Source of the DNA: Deinococcus seoulensis
GTDB lineage: Bacteria > Deinococcota > Deinococci > Deinococcales > Deinococcaceae
Direction of reading: 5' to 3'
DNA: 64,000 bases
Assembly (NCBI RefSeq): GCF_014648115.1
Contig: NZ_BMQM01000007.1
Span: forward strand, 1-64,000
Shown here: one piece after another, positions 51,228 to 59,677 of the stretch
How positions within the stretch are numbered: position 1 is the stretch's first letter
Layout of the letters: the number at the start of each line of letters is the position of its first letter
Position numbers and translations under genes: made by a program
Notes under the pieces: generated by a model
What the model was told of the DNA's origin: nothing
The model's input: only the letters and a program-made list of their open reading frames with translations
Databases searched by the model: none

Positions 51228-51260
51228 CGGGGCGGAGGTTCGCCGTGAACCTCCGCCCCG
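51228..51260. terminator. Terminator of beta-helix lipoprotein 2
   Basis: CGGGGCGGAGGTTC (51228-51241) and GAACCTCCGCCCCG (51247-51260) form a 14-bp stem. It lies between convergent genes and may also end the peptidase transcript. Confidence 0.8.
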
Positions 51261-51274
51261 CTGTGCTGCCTGGA

Positions 51275-53281
51275 TCAGGCGGTGACGGTTTCGGCGGGTG
51301 CGGTGCTGGGCGCGAGGTGCCGGTCGAGCCAGTTCAGGTATTCGGTCAGGCGGGTGAGGCGGCGGTCGGGGCGGCCGGAGCGGGACAGTTCGTGGTCCTC
51401 GCCGGGGAAGCGCACGAAGCGCACCGGTACGCCGTGGAGGGTGAGGGCGGCGTACCACTGTTCGGCCTGTTCGATGGGGCAGCGGTGGTCGAGGACCGAG
51501 TGGACGATCAGGGTGGGGGTCCGGACGTTCTCGACGTACTGGAGGGGGCTCATGTCCCAGAGTTTCAGGGTGTCGGCGCGGCGGTGGAAGTTCAGGCCGA
51601 GTTCGTCGTCCCAGAAGCGCAGGCCGATGTCGCTGGTCCCGCCGAACGACAGGAGGTTGCAGATGCTGCGGTCGGTGATGGCGGCCTGGAAGCGGGTGGT
51701 GTGCGCGGTGAGCCAGTTGGTCATGAAGCCGCCGTAACTGCCGCCCATGACGGCGGTGCGGGCACGGTCCAGGCGGGGCTGTGCGTCCAGGCAGGCGTCG
51801 AAGAAGGTCAGGAGGTCGCTGGCGTCGACGGTGCCCCAGCGGCCATGGATGGCGTCCACCCAGGCCTGTCCGTAGCCGAGGCTGCCGCGGGGGTTGCTGT
51901 AGCAGATGGCCTGTCCGCGCGCGGCGTACAGCTGGAATTCGTGCGTGAAGGCGTGCCCGTAGTCGGTGTGGGGGCCGCCGTGGATGCTGAGCAGGGCGGG
52001 GACGGAGTGGGTGCCGTCGGGGAGGATGATCCAGCCTTCGCCCTCGCCGAGTTCGGTGGGGAAGGGCACGCGGACCGGGGTGCGGGGCGTGAAGGGGAGG
52101 TTCGCGTGCAGGTCGGTGACCGGCTGGCCGTTCAGGATCACCTCGGGGAACTGGTCGGCCCGTTCGCGGATCAGGGCGAGGCCGCCGCCGCGCGCGGTGA
52201 ATGCGGGGATGACGCCCTGCGGGTCGTGCGTGTGGGCCTGCACCGAACCGGACTGCCCGTCGGCGGTCAGGGTGGCGGTGAACAGGCCGCAGCTGCCGCG
52301 CACGGTGCTGCTGAACAGCAGGGTACGGTCGTCCAGCCACGCGGGTTTCTCGGGCATGGCGCCCACGTGGCAGTCGCCGCCCACGCCGTTCCCGACCGGG
52401 TGGTCGTGCCCGGCGTCCAGGCGTACTGGGGCCGCGTCGCCTTCCAGGGACAGGAGGTACAGGTGGGTGTGCTCGGTGTTGCCCTGCCCGGCGGGGCGGC
52501 CCACCAGCGCGAAGTGCTGTCCGTCCGGGTGGGGGATGACGGCGCTGACGGCGGACGCCCAGCGGGTGACCTGCCGGGGCGTGCCGTGCAGGGACAGGTG
52601 CCAGACCTCCTGCTGCCAGTGCGCGCCGCTCAGTTCGTCGGTCGCGGCGATGAACAGCACGCCGCTGCTGTCGGGCAGCCAGGTCACGCCGCCCAGTTCG
52701 ATCTCCGGCGCGTGCCACTCGCGCAGCTCGCCGCTGGGGACGTGCAGGCGGTAGAGGCGCGCGGCGCGCTCGGGCAGCCAGTCGCGGCCGTTGAAGCGGT
52801 AGCGGGGCTTGGTGATGACGCGGGCCTCGCCGCGCTCGTCGCGCTTGTCCTCGTCGTCGGCGGTCGTCATGAACGCGACGTACTGCCCGTCCGGGCTCCA
52901 CTGGATGTCCGAGACGCCGTTCCGGAAGCGGGTCATGACCTGCGCCTCGCCGCCCGCGAGGGGCAGCAGGTGCAGTTGCGCGCCCTCGCCAGCCTTGCGG
53001 GTGAAGGCCAGGGTCTGCCCGTCCGGGGACCAGCGGGGAGTGGCGTCGCGGCCCTCGCCGCGCGTCAGGACGCGCGTACCCTGCGCGTCCGACAGCCAGA
53101 TCTGCGATTTGTAACGGGGTTTGGCGAACGCCGCGTCAGGCTTGTGGGGGTCGTCCTCCTCGATGCGGGTCAGGACGAACGCGGCGCGCTTGCCGTCCGG
53201 GCTGACCTGCGGGTCCGACGGGAACACCAGCGGCAGCAGCGAGTCGGGGCCGGGGCGTGCGTCTGGGCTGGGTTGTGTCAT
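51275..53281 (-). CDS. Prolyl-oligopeptidase-family serine peptidase, S9C (acylaminoacyl-peptidase-like)
   Basis: The 668-residue product has an N-terminal beta-propeller (about 15-400, with repeated SPDG motifs such as QVSPDGKRAAF, RWSPDGQTLAF and QWSPDGQYVAF). A C-terminal alpha/beta-hydrolase domain follows. The catalytic triad is visible: Ser515 in GGSYGGFM, Asp in VLDHRCPIEQAE and His in PGEDHELSR. The oxyanion segment SIHGGPHTDYG is present. No signal peptide is seen, so it is cytosolic. S9C enzymes remove acylated N-terminal residues or cut oligopeptides. The D. radiodurans homologue would be the S9 peptidase DR_0165 (from memory). Confidence 0.94.
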   Translation of the reverse strand: MTQPSPDARPGPDSLLPLVFPSDPQVSPDGKRAAFVLTRIEEDDPHKPDAAFAKPRYKSQIWLSDAQGTRVLTRGEGRDATPRWSPDGQTLAFTRKAGEGAQLHLLPLAGGEAQVMTRFRNGVSDIQWSPDGQYVAFMTTADDEDKRDERGEARVITKPRYRFNGRDWLPERAARLYRLHVPSGELREWHAPEIELGGVTWLPDSSGVLFIAATDELSGAHWQQEVWHLSLHGTPRQVTRWASAVSAVIPHPDGQHFALVGRPAGQGNTEHTHLYLLSLEGDAAPVRLDAGHDHPVGNGVGGDCHVGAMPEKPAWLDDRTLLFSSTVRGSCGLFTATLTADGQSGSVQAHTHDPQGVIPAFTARGGGLALIRERADQFPEVILNGQPVTDLHANLPFTPRTPVRVPFPTELGEGEGWIILPDGTHSVPALLSIHGGPHTDYGHAFTHEFQLYAARGQAICYSNPRGSLGYGQAWVDAIHGRWGTVDASDLLTFFDACLDAQPRLDRARTAVMGGSYGGFMTNWLTAHTTRFQAAITDRSICNLLSFGGTSDIGLRFWDDELGLNFHRRADTLKLWDMSPLQYVENVRTPTLIVHSVLDHRCPIEQAEQWYAALTLHGVPVRFVRFPGEDHELSRSGRPDRRLTRLTEYLNWLDRHLAPSTAPAETVTA

Positions 53282-53634
53282 GCACTCCAGTCAAGCACAT
53301 GGGCGCGCGGTATGGGTGCCGGGGTGGTAGGCGGCGTCCGGGCACGGTGAACATCGCGCGGCCCGGTGAGCACGGCGTTCATGATGACTGGCTTAACGCA
53401 CAAAGGGGTGATTTCTCCCGTTTCGTACAGGTTCCCGACTTATTCTGTGTACACCGGCCCAGCAGGCCAAGAGATAAAAAACCATCGTCAACGAACCGCC
53501 GGGTTGGTTGAGGTTTTTTTCTCTGTGGTCAACTGAATACTGAACTGTCCTGTTCGTCAGCGCGCCGGACCTGTCCTTCTTCCGTGGGTTTCTGTACCGT
53601 TCACCGCCCGCTCTTTTTCTTCTGGAGGTCTGTC
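53282..53634 (+). other. 353-nt region with an orphan intrinsic terminator; candidate small RNA or attenuator
   Basis: No protein gene is supported here. TCAAC-G-AACC (53488-53497) pairs with GGTT-G-GTTGA (53502-53511) around GCCG, followed by GG and seven T (53514-53520). This is the best T-tract terminator in the window, yet no plus-strand gene ends before it; the nearest upstream gene runs the other way. It is followed by about 115 nt to the next ATG, which has GGAGGT. Either a short RNA ends here or it is a leader attenuator of the 63-codon gene. Confidence 0.5.
53488..53520 (+). terminator. Intrinsic terminator with no upstream gene
   Basis: The stem is TCAAC-G-AACC/GGTT-G-GTTGA with one G-G mismatch, loop GCCG, then GGTTTTTTT. 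Confidence 0.75.
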
Positions 53635-53826
53635 ATGCAAGAACTGTCCTGCACCTGGGTTCCTGGAACCTTCGATATCGTCCGCCTGAAAGTCGCCGGT
53701 CAGACCGTCGAGATGACTGCCACGCGCGTCACGCGCCTGTTCGGCCCGCAGGCGCTGCATGACCTGTACCTCAAGGGCAGCGCCAAACTGAAGGTCGATG
53801 CCAGTCAGGTCGCCCTGCTCGGCTGA
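53635..53826 (+). CDS. Small conserved-looking protein of unknown function (63 aa)
   Basis: The product MQELSCTWVPGTFDIVRLKV... has 63 residues with alternating hydrophobic beta-strand-like segments (FDIVRLKVAGQTVEMTATRV) and a short helix (LFGPQALHDLYLKG). GGAGGT lies 5 nt before the ATG, and the start 17 codons earlier is not needed. No family is recognised. The leader carries an intrinsic terminator, so expression may be controlled by attenuation. The M20 peptidase gene follows with its own -10 box. Confidence 0.7.
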   Translation: MQELSCTWVPGTFDIVRLKVAGQTVEMTATRVTRLFGPQALHDLYLKGSAKLKVDASQVALLG

Positions 53827-53931
53827 CCCACTCCGCTGATCCCGTTTGTCCGCTGCCGTTCGTCCGCCACCGCCATCCGTGCGGGGCGGACGAACGCCTG
53901 TGCCGGGACGGGCTCCTCACGCTGCGGGGCG

Positions 53932-53937
53932 TAGCAT
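53932..53937 (+). promoter_or_regulatory. -10 box, leaderless start of M20 peptidase
   Basis: TAGCAT ends 7 nt before ATG 53945, which favours this start over ATG 53936, which overlaps the box. Confidence 0.5.
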
Positions 53938-53944
53938 GACGCTC

Positions 53945-55099
53945 ATGCCTGACTTCACTCCTGACCTGAAGGCCATGCAGGCCGACCTGCACGCCCTGGC
54001 CCGCATCGAATCGCCGTCCACCGACCCGGCCGCCATCGCCCGCGTGATGGACGTCGTGGAAGGCTGGGCGCGCGACCTGGGCGCCGACACGCACGCCCTG
54101 GGCGGCGGCACCCGCCTGTTCAACTTCGGTGTGGACAGCGCGGGCGCCGGCGGCTCCGCGCACGGGCAGACCACGCCCGGCCTGCAGGGCCACCGCCGCC
54201 CCGTGCTGGTCCTCACGCACGCCGACACCGTCTGGCCGCACGGCACGCTGGAGCACATGCCGCTGCGCGAGGACGGCGTGCGCCTGTACGGCCCCGGCAC
54301 GTACGACATGAAAGCCGGAATCGTGGGCCTGTTCCACGCGCTGCGGTCCCTGCGCGGCGAGTGGCCGCAGGGCGGCGTGCAGGTCCTGCTGTCCCCGGAC
54401 GAGGAGACCGGCAGCCTCAGCAGCCGCGCGCACATCGAGAACGCTGCCCGCTGCGCCCGCGTGGCGCTGGTCGTCGAACCGCCCGTCGCGGACACCCACG
54501 CCCTGAAAACCGGCCGCAAAGGCACCGGCAGTTACCTTCTGACCTTCACGGGCGTCGCCAGCCACGCCGGAAACAAACCGGAAGAAGGCGCCAGTGCCGT
54601 CACGGCCGCCGCGCAGGCCACCCTGGACCTTCAGGCCCTCGCCCGCCCGGACCTGGGCACCACCGTCAGCGTCGGCCTGATCCGTGGCGGCAGCGCCGTG
54701 AACGTCATCCCCGCGCACGCCACCCTGGAGATCGACCTGCGCGTCAGCACCCTGGCGGAAGCCGACCGGGTGGACGCCGCCGTGCGCGCCTGGACGCCCA
54801 GCGACCCCCGCGTGACCGTGCAGGTCACGGGCGGTCTTAACCGCCCCCCCTTCGAGCAGAGCGAGGGCACCCTGGCCCTGTACGCGCAGGCCCGCGAGAT
54901 TGCCCGGGACCTCGGCTTCGACCTCACGCACGCCGTCGTGGGCGGCGGCAGCGACGGGAACTTCACGGCCCCCATCGTCCCCACCCTGGACGGCCTGGGC
55001 GCCCCGGGCGACGGCGCGCACGCCCAGCACGAACACGTCCGCCTGGACCGCTGGGCCGACCACGTGCGCCTGCTGGCCCGCCTGCTGCGCGAAATCTGA
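53945..55099 (+). CDS. M20-family metallopeptidase (carboxypeptidase G2-like)
   Basis: This is a di-zinc peptidase or deacylase of about 384 residues. Metal ligands are visible in LTHADTVWP (His), GPGTYDMKAG (bridging Asp), DEETGS (catalytic Glu plus ligand Glu), VVEPP (Glu) and AQHEHV (His). The lid/dimerisation domain occupies about residues 190-300 (KGTGSYLLTFTGVASHAGNKPEEGASA). No signal peptide is evident. The closest described class is glutamate carboxypeptidase/CPG2; the substrate cannot be predicted. ATG 53936 would add three residues. Confidence 0.92.
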   Translation: MPDFTPDLKAMQADLHALARIESPSTDPAAIARVMDVVEGWARDLGADTHALGGGTRLFNFGVDSAGAGGSAHGQTTPGLQGHRRPVLVLTHADTVWPHGTLEHMPLREDGVRLYGPGTYDMKAGIVGLFHALRSLRGEWPQGGVQVLLSPDEETGSLSSRAHIENAARCARVALVVEPPVADTHALKTGRKGTGSYLLTFTGVASHAGNKPEEGASAVTAAAQATLDLQALARPDLGTTVSVGLIRGGSAVNVIPAHATLEIDLRVSTLAEADRVDAAVRAWTPSDPRVTVQVTGGLNRPPFEQSEGTLALYAQAREIARDLGFDLTHAVVGGGSDGNFTAPIVPTLDGLGAPGDGAHAQHEHVRLDRWADHVRLLARLLREI

Positions 55100-55127
55100 A
55101 CCGGACTCCGGTTCAGTGGGAGGCGGT

Positions 55128-57047
55128 TCAGTGGGAGGCGTGGCGGGGCGCGCCCTGGTCGTCCGGGCAGGTGGCGGGCCGTGCCAGCCGCGCCGTGAGC
55201 TGCCCGGCGGTCATGGGCATCGCCAGCCCGTAGCCCTGTCCCAGCTGGCAGCCGAGGTCCTGCACGGCCCGCAGGTGCTCGGGCGTCTCGATGCCCTCGG
55301 CGGTCAGGTCCACGCCCAGGTTGCGGGTGATGCCGCGCACGGCCAGCGTCAGGGCCCGCGCGAACTGCCCCGCCTGCGGACTGGTCAGGTCCGACGTGAT
55401 CGAGCGGTCCATCTTCACGCCCGTGATGGGCAGGGTCCGCAGGCGCATCAGGTTCGAGTACCCGGACCCGAAATCGTCGATGCTGACCAGCACGCCCAGG
55501 TCCCGCAGTTCCTGCAGCGTGCGGGCGGCGCGTTCATCCTCGTACAGCACCGCCGTTTCCGTCAGTTCCAGTTCCAGGCGGCTGGCGTTCAGGCCCGTGC
55601 GGGTCAGGGCGTCGTGCACGGTCGCGCGGAACTCGAACTGCAGCAGTTGCACCGCGCTGACGTTCACGCTGATGATCAGGTCCGGCCAGGCCAGCGCCTC
55701 GCGGCACGCCTCGCGCAGCACCCACGACCCGATGGGGTTGATCAGGCCGCTGCGTTCCGCCACCGGAATGAACTCGGCGGGCGAGACGCGGCCCAGCGCC
55801 GGGTGCGTCCAGCGCAGCAGCGCCTCGGCCTTCACGATCCGGCTGTCGTGCAGGCGCAGGACCGGCTGGAACGCCAGCGTCAGTTCCTGGCGGGGCAGCG
55901 CGTGCCCCAGTTCGCGGGCCAGGAGTTGCTCGCGTTCCGTGACGGCGTCCTGTTCGGGGTGGTAGCGGCGTAACTGACGGCGACCGGCGCGTTTCACGGC
56001 GGCCAGGGCGCTGTCCGCGTGCCGCATCAGTTCGGCGCCGTCCGTGGAGTCCTGCGGGTACAGGCTCAGGCCCAGGCTCAGGGTGGTCTCCACGCCCACC
56101 CGCGCGCTCGGTTCGATGGCCGCCTCGTGCAGCAGCACCTGCCCGGTCCACTCGGCCTGACTGTCGTCCGCGCCGGGCAGCAGGACCACGAACTCGTCAC
56201 TGCTCAGCCGGTACACCTGGGAGTCCGGGCCGCTGAGTCGCCGCAGTTCCCCCGCCAGGACGCGCAGCAACTCGTCCCCGGCCGCGTGACCCAGGGTGGC
56301 GTTCACGACCTTGAAGCCGTCCACGTCCACGTACAGCAGCGCGAACGGCGCGGTTCCCTGCGTCAGTTCATGCAGTTGCTCCTGCAGGCGCGCGCGTCCC
56401 GGCAGGCCGGTCAGGATGTCCGTGAACGTCAGTTTCCGCAGCGCGGCCTGTTCGCCCGCCACCTGACTGCTCTGGGAGGCGTACCGCTGAAACACGGACG
56501 TGATCAGCAGAATCACGCCGGAAGTCAGCGTCAGTTGCAGCAGCGTCATCAGCACGACCGGCTGGAGCGGCCCCCCGGTCAGCAGCGGTTTGAGTGCCAC
56601 GAACACCCCGCCCAGCAGCATGCTCAGCAGCAGGGCGTTCAGCGTCAACCGCGCCGCGCGGGACAGTTGCGTGATGATCCGCCACACCAGGATGGGCGAG
56701 AGCCAGACCATGCTCTCCATGAACTCCTGAAGCAGCACCTGCGGGTCGTTCACGACCACGCCCAGCAACGTCAGTTTCAGGGTCAGGAACACGGTACTGC
56801 CGGTCAGGACGATCAGGCTCAGCTGCTGGATGGTCAGGCGGCCCAGCAGCGTGCCCACCCAGCAGAACAGCACGACGAGGTTCAGGCCCAGGTACAGCGC
56901 CGGGTCGTACACCCGGTCCCACAGGTCATGCCGGGAGTAGGACTGCGCGCCGTACACCCCCAGCATGACCAGCGGCAACGCCAGCAACGCCGCCGTCCGC
57001 CACGCGAGTGGCTGTTCAGCGGCAGTCGGATGGTCGGCGGTGCTCAT
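55128..57047 (-). CDS. Membrane c-di-GMP phosphodiesterase with degenerate GGDEF and intact EAL domain
   Basis: The 639-residue product has about seven N-terminal helices (residues 18-205), a GGDEF-fold domain (about 225-375) whose signature reads SSDEF, and an EAL domain (about 390-625). The EAL domain keeps EALLRW, NVSAVQL, ELTETAV, IDDFGSGYSNL, VKMDRS and AEGIET. The cyclase half is probably inactive or a GTP sensor, and the EAL half should hydrolyse c-di-GMP. The frame runs on upstream, but TACACT lies 7 nt before ATG 57047, giving a leaderless start. It converges on the M20 gene. Confidence 0.92.
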   Translation of the reverse strand: MSTADHPTAAEQPLAWRTAALLALPLVMLGVYGAQSYSRHDLWDRVYDPALYLGLNLVVLFCWVGTLLGRLTIQQLSLIVLTGSTVFLTLKLTLLGVVVNDPQVLLQEFMESMVWLSPILVWRIITQLSRAARLTLNALLLSMLLGGVFVALKPLLTGGPLQPVVLMTLLQLTLTSGVILLITSVFQRYASQSSQVAGEQAALRKLTFTDILTGLPGRARLQEQLHELTQGTAPFALLYVDVDGFKVVNATLGHAAGDELLRVLAGELRRLSGPDSQVYRLSSDEFVVLLPGADDSQAEWTGQVLLHEAAIEPSARVGVETTLSLGLSLYPQDSTDGAELMRHADSALAAVKRAGRRQLRRYHPEQDAVTEREQLLARELGHALPRQELTLAFQPVLRLHDSRIVKAEALLRWTHPALGRVSPAEFIPVAERSGLINPIGSWVLREACREALAWPDLIISVNVSAVQLLQFEFRATVHDALTRTGLNASRLELELTETAVLYEDERAARTLQELRDLGVLVSIDDFGSGYSNLMRLRTLPITGVKMDRSITSDLTSPQAGQFARALTLAVRGITRNLGVDLTAEGIETPEHLRAVQDLGCQLGQGYGLAMPMTAGQLTARLARPATCPDDQGAPRHASH

Positions 57048-57054
57048 CCCAGTC

Positions 57055-57060
57055 AGTGTA
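57055..57060 (-). promoter_or_regulatory. -10 box, leaderless start of the EAL gene
   Basis: Minus-strand TACACT is followed by 7 nt (GACTGGG) and ATG 57047. Confidence 0.6.
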
Positions 57061-57225
57061 GGAACCGTTTCCACACAGTTTTCATACCGGCCGTCCAGCT
57101 TCAGAACCCGGTCAGGCCACCGCCCCGGCACGCAACCCGGTTCACGCCGTCCAGCACGCTCCCGAACCTGCCTGCCGGATCACGGGCACGCCGGGAACGC
57201 GCCGGAACATGCGCCGGGCGTGCGG

Positions 57226-57231
57226 TATGCT
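57226..57231 (+). promoter_or_regulatory. -10 box of the 98-residue protein gene
   Basis: TATGCT ends 9 nt before ATG 57241, giving a leaderless or near-leaderless message. Confidence 0.5.
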
Positions 57232-57240
57232 GCGGGTCAG

Positions 57241-57537
57241 ATGTTCAACCTGTTCAGCAAGAAGCCACCCGCCAACCCGAACGTGAAACAGGACGACGCG
57301 CAGACGTACCGCGTCCGCGTCCGCACCCGCCCGCACGCCGAGGTCGTCGAGTTCCGCTTCACGAAAGGCGCGCACATCGGCGTGGACGACGACGGCGGCT
57401 ACCTGTACCGCAAACCCGTCGTCAGCCCCCAGCACTTCGACCGGGGCGAACTGATCGTCCGCTTCGACCGCAGCTACCGCGTCACCGCCACCGACGGCGA
57501 GAACGTCGACTTCATCCCCGTCAGCGACTGGGAATAG
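57241..57537 (+). CDS. Small soluble protein of unknown function (98 aa)
   Basis: The product MFNLFSKKPPANPNVKQDDA... has a short basic head followed by a compact beta-rich part (YRVRVRTRPHAEVVEFRFTKGAHIGVDDDGGYLYRKP, LIVRFDRSYRVTATDGENVDFIPV). It looks like a small beta-barrel or roll. No family, catalytic motif or membrane segment is recognised. It diverges from the EAL gene across 193 nt and is followed by an inverted copy of the interspersed repeat. Confidence 0.7.
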   Translation: MFNLFSKKPPANPNVKQDDAQTYRVRVRTRPHAEVVEFRFTKGAHIGVDDDGGYLYRKPVVSPQHFDRGELIVRFDRSYRVTATDGENVDFIPVSDWE

Positions 57538-57572
57538 GAGCGGGAGAGGCGGGGAGCACTCCCCGCGCCCTC

Positions 57573-57708
57573 ATACGGACTCCGATTGAATGGGCTGCAA
57601 AGCCCGCTGGGTCCGAGCGGATGCGAGAAGGAGAGAAACGGGTTCCGGACGTGGAGCTGGCAATCCGGTGAACTTCCGGATTGTCGGCGAAACAAACGGA
57701 ATCCGTAT
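57573..57708 (-). repeat. Interspersed structured repeat, copy E (inverted)
   Basis: In this orientation it starts ATACGGACTCCGATTGAA and ends CGGAATCCGTAT, with internal CAATCCGG/CCGGATTG. Its last base is part of the TGA stop codon of the minus-strand bacillithiol gene. Confidence 0.93.
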
Positions 57709-58373
57709 CACCTCACCTCGTGAAAGGTCTCCTCGGTCACGCGGTCCGGGAACTTGCGGATGAAATCCACGGTGCTCAGCGCCTGCGTGCGGTGACACGC
57801 GATCGCCTGCAACTTGCGCACGATGAAGCGCGTCACGTCGTGGCGCACGTTCGGCGGCAGCCACTCGGCCCGCAGCGCCTCGTTCTCCGGCGGCACGTCG
57901 CTGGCGTAGTACCACAGGCGGGGCCGCTCGCCGTCCGGCAGGGCGTCCCAGGCGGCCTTCACGGCGCGGTGCGTGGTCACGTGGTCCGGGTGCCCGTTGC
58001 TGCCGTTCGGCGGGAAGGTCAGGACCACCTCGGGCCGCAGGCGCACCATCGCCTCGCGCGCCACCTCGGTCAGCGCCGAGAGCGGCTGGTCCTTCAGGTA
58101 CTTGTCCGGGAAGCGGTGATGCTCGAACACGCTCCCGTTCGCCCGCGCTTCCTCGCCCGTCAGGCCGATCACGTCCAGGCAAGCCGCGAGTTCCACCTCA
58201 CGCATCCGCGCCAGTTCCTCCGGCGTGTCGCACAGGCCCAGCGTGCGGCCCGCCTCACCGCGCGTCAGCGTGACCAGCCCGCAGGCCTCCCCGGCCTCCA
58301 GGTGGCCCATCAGCGTCCCGGACGCGCCGTACACCTCGTCGTCCGGGTGCGGCACGATCAGCAGCAGTTTCAT
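57708..58373 (-). CDS. bshB2: PIG-L/LmbE deacetylase, probable bacillithiol biosynthesis BshB
   Basis: This zinc deacetylase is predicted to convert GlcNAc-malate to GlcN-malate in bacillithiol synthesis, or to remove toxic conjugates as Bca does. The 221-residue product has the zinc motif IVPHPDDEVYG (residues 6-16), LTRGEAGRTLG, the catalytic Asp region, and NGHPDHVTTHRAV with the third zinc His. Length and motifs fit BshB2. The frame extends further upstream, but ATG 58373 begins the conserved core. The gene is flanked at both ends by interspersed repeat copies: copy E on its stop codon and copy F on its start codon. Confidence 0.88.
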   Translation of the reverse strand: MKLLLIVPHPDDEVYGASGTLMGHLEAGEACGLVTLTRGEAGRTLGLCDTPEELARMREVELAACLDVIGLTGEEARANGSVFEHHRFPDKYLKDQPLSALTEVAREAMVRLRPEVVLTFPPNGSNGHPDHVTTHRAVKAAWDALPDGERPRLWYYASDVPPENEALRAEWLPPNVRHDVTRFIVRKLQAIACHRTQALSTVDFIRKFPDRVTEETFHEVR

Positions 58374-58505
58374 GCGGACTCCGTCTGCTGCGTGAACAGA
58401 TCGGAACACCACCGATCTGCCCACTCCGCGCCCGGCGCCCGCTCTTCTCCCACTCGCATCCGCTCGGATGGAATGGCCTGGACCAGCCATTCCACCGGAG
58501 TCCTG
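58373..58505 (+). repeat. Interspersed structured repeat, copy F (diverged)
   Basis: This copy starts TGCGGACTCCG and ends CCGGAGTCCTG. The internal stem is CAGATCGG/CCGATCTG and a second stem is GGAATGGC/GCCATTCC; both differ from other copies yet remain fully paired. Its first base overlaps the start codon of bshB2. Confidence 0.85.
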
Positions 58506-58639
58506 TTCAGTCCCTTGCTCATCCACCCAGCATAGGCCTGCCCGCCCGTCACCGCGTGGGGCACGCCGCCCACCGGGTGGGGTGGGCGTAGGCGTGCTGG
58601 CGGATGCATCTGCGGCCGCGCGGCCCGCATGATGGGCGC

Positions 58640-59677
58640 ATGACCGACCCACAGCCCTTCACGCTCCGCGAGGTGCGCAAACCCGACGATTTCGCCGAGA
58701 TCGCGGCCCTGCTGAGCGCCGCCGATCCCGAGTGGCCGGTCACGGCCGAGATGCTGGTCACCTGGGACGAGGCGCACGACCCGGCGCTGTACCGCCTTGA
58801 ACTGCTGGCCGAGCAGGGCGGGCGGATCGTGGGCGTGGGGAACGTCGGGCACGACGATTTCGCGTTCGAGGAGTGGCGGTACTTCGGGGGGCTGACCGTT
58901 CACCCGGACGCGCGCGGGCAGGGGGTCGGGACGGCGCTGTACGACGCACTGATGGCGCGGCTGCGGGAGCGGGGCGCGCAGGACATCCGCTCCATGCTCA
59001 GCGATCAGGACCACGACGCGCCGGGCCGGGCGTTCCTGGCGGCGCGGGGCTTCACGAAGACCTGGGACCGCTTCGAGTCCCGCATTCACACGGACGAGGT
59101 GGACCTGAGCGCCTTCGACGACCTGATGAACGCCGTGGAGCAGGACGGCGTGCAGCTGCGGTCCATCGCGGAACTGGCGGGCGATCCGGAGCGGAACCGG
59201 CGCCTGTGGGAACTCGACTGGCGCCTGTTTCAGGACGTGCCGATGGGACAGACGCTCACCCGGCGACCCTTTGAGGCGTGGGTGAAGCAGGAACTGGACG
59301 ACCCGACCTTCAGCCACGAGCTGTCCTTCGTCGCCGTGCGCCCCGACGTGAACGACCCGGAAACCGGCCCGTACGTGGGCTACAGCACCCTGATGAGCAA
59401 CCCGGCAGGCTTCTTTGTCATCGGCATGACCGGCGTGCGCCGCGAGGACCGCGGGCGCGGCGTGGCGAAGGCCCTGAAGGTCGCCGCGATGCGCGCCCTG
59501 GCCGCCGCCGGGGGCGGTGAGATCCGCACCTTCAACGACCCGCCCAACAAGGCCATGCTGGGCATGAACCGCGCGCTGGGCTTCCGGCGCGGCCCGACCC
59601 GCAGCCGCTACGAACTGCACCTGGACCCCGTGACCGGCGAACGGCGCCCCGTGCCCGTGCCTTCGGAGCTGACGTGA
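58640..59677 (+). CDS. Double-GNAT acetyltransferase 1
   Basis: The 345-residue product has two GNAT domains in tandem. The first (about 5-150) has the acetyl-CoA motif VHPDARGQGVGTAL. The second (about 175-330) has VRREDRGRGVAKALK and a C-terminal NKAMLGMNRALGF. The layout resembles mycothiol synthase (MshD), but the substrate is unknown. CATGAT lies 6 nt before ATG 58640. The stop overlaps the next gene's GTG by 4 nt. It stands next to a bacillithiol gene, which makes a thiol-related role possible but unproven. Confidence 0.88.
   Translation: MTDPQPFTLREVRKPDDFAEIAALLSAADPEWPVTAEMLVTWDEAHDPALYRLELLAEQGGRIVGVGNVGHDDFAFEEWRYFGGLTVHPDARGQGVGTALYDALMARLRERGAQDIRSMLSDQDHDAPGRAFLAARGFTKTWDRFESRIHTDEVDLSAFDDLMNAVEQDGVQLRSIAELAGDPERNRRLWELDWRLFQDVPMGQTLTRRPFEAWVKQELDDPTFSHELSFVAVRPDVNDPETGPYVGYSTLMSNPAGFFVIGMTGVRREDRGRGVAKALKVAAMRALAAAGGGEIRTFNDPPNKAMLGMNRALGFRRGPTRSRYELHLDPVTGERRPVPVPSELT

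Noticed and set aside
49159..51228. 689-codon minus-strand frame over beta-helix lipoprotein 2 and its partner frames
   Set aside because: Arg/His/Pro-rich shadow translation; the plus-strand lipoprotein has a signal peptide, lipobox, ribosome site and terminator.
50658..52901. 747-codon minus-strand frame across the lipoprotein 2/peptidase junction
   Set aside because: It is out of frame with the S9 peptidase, whose catalytic triad lies in the other frame, and translates to Pro/Arg-rich filler.
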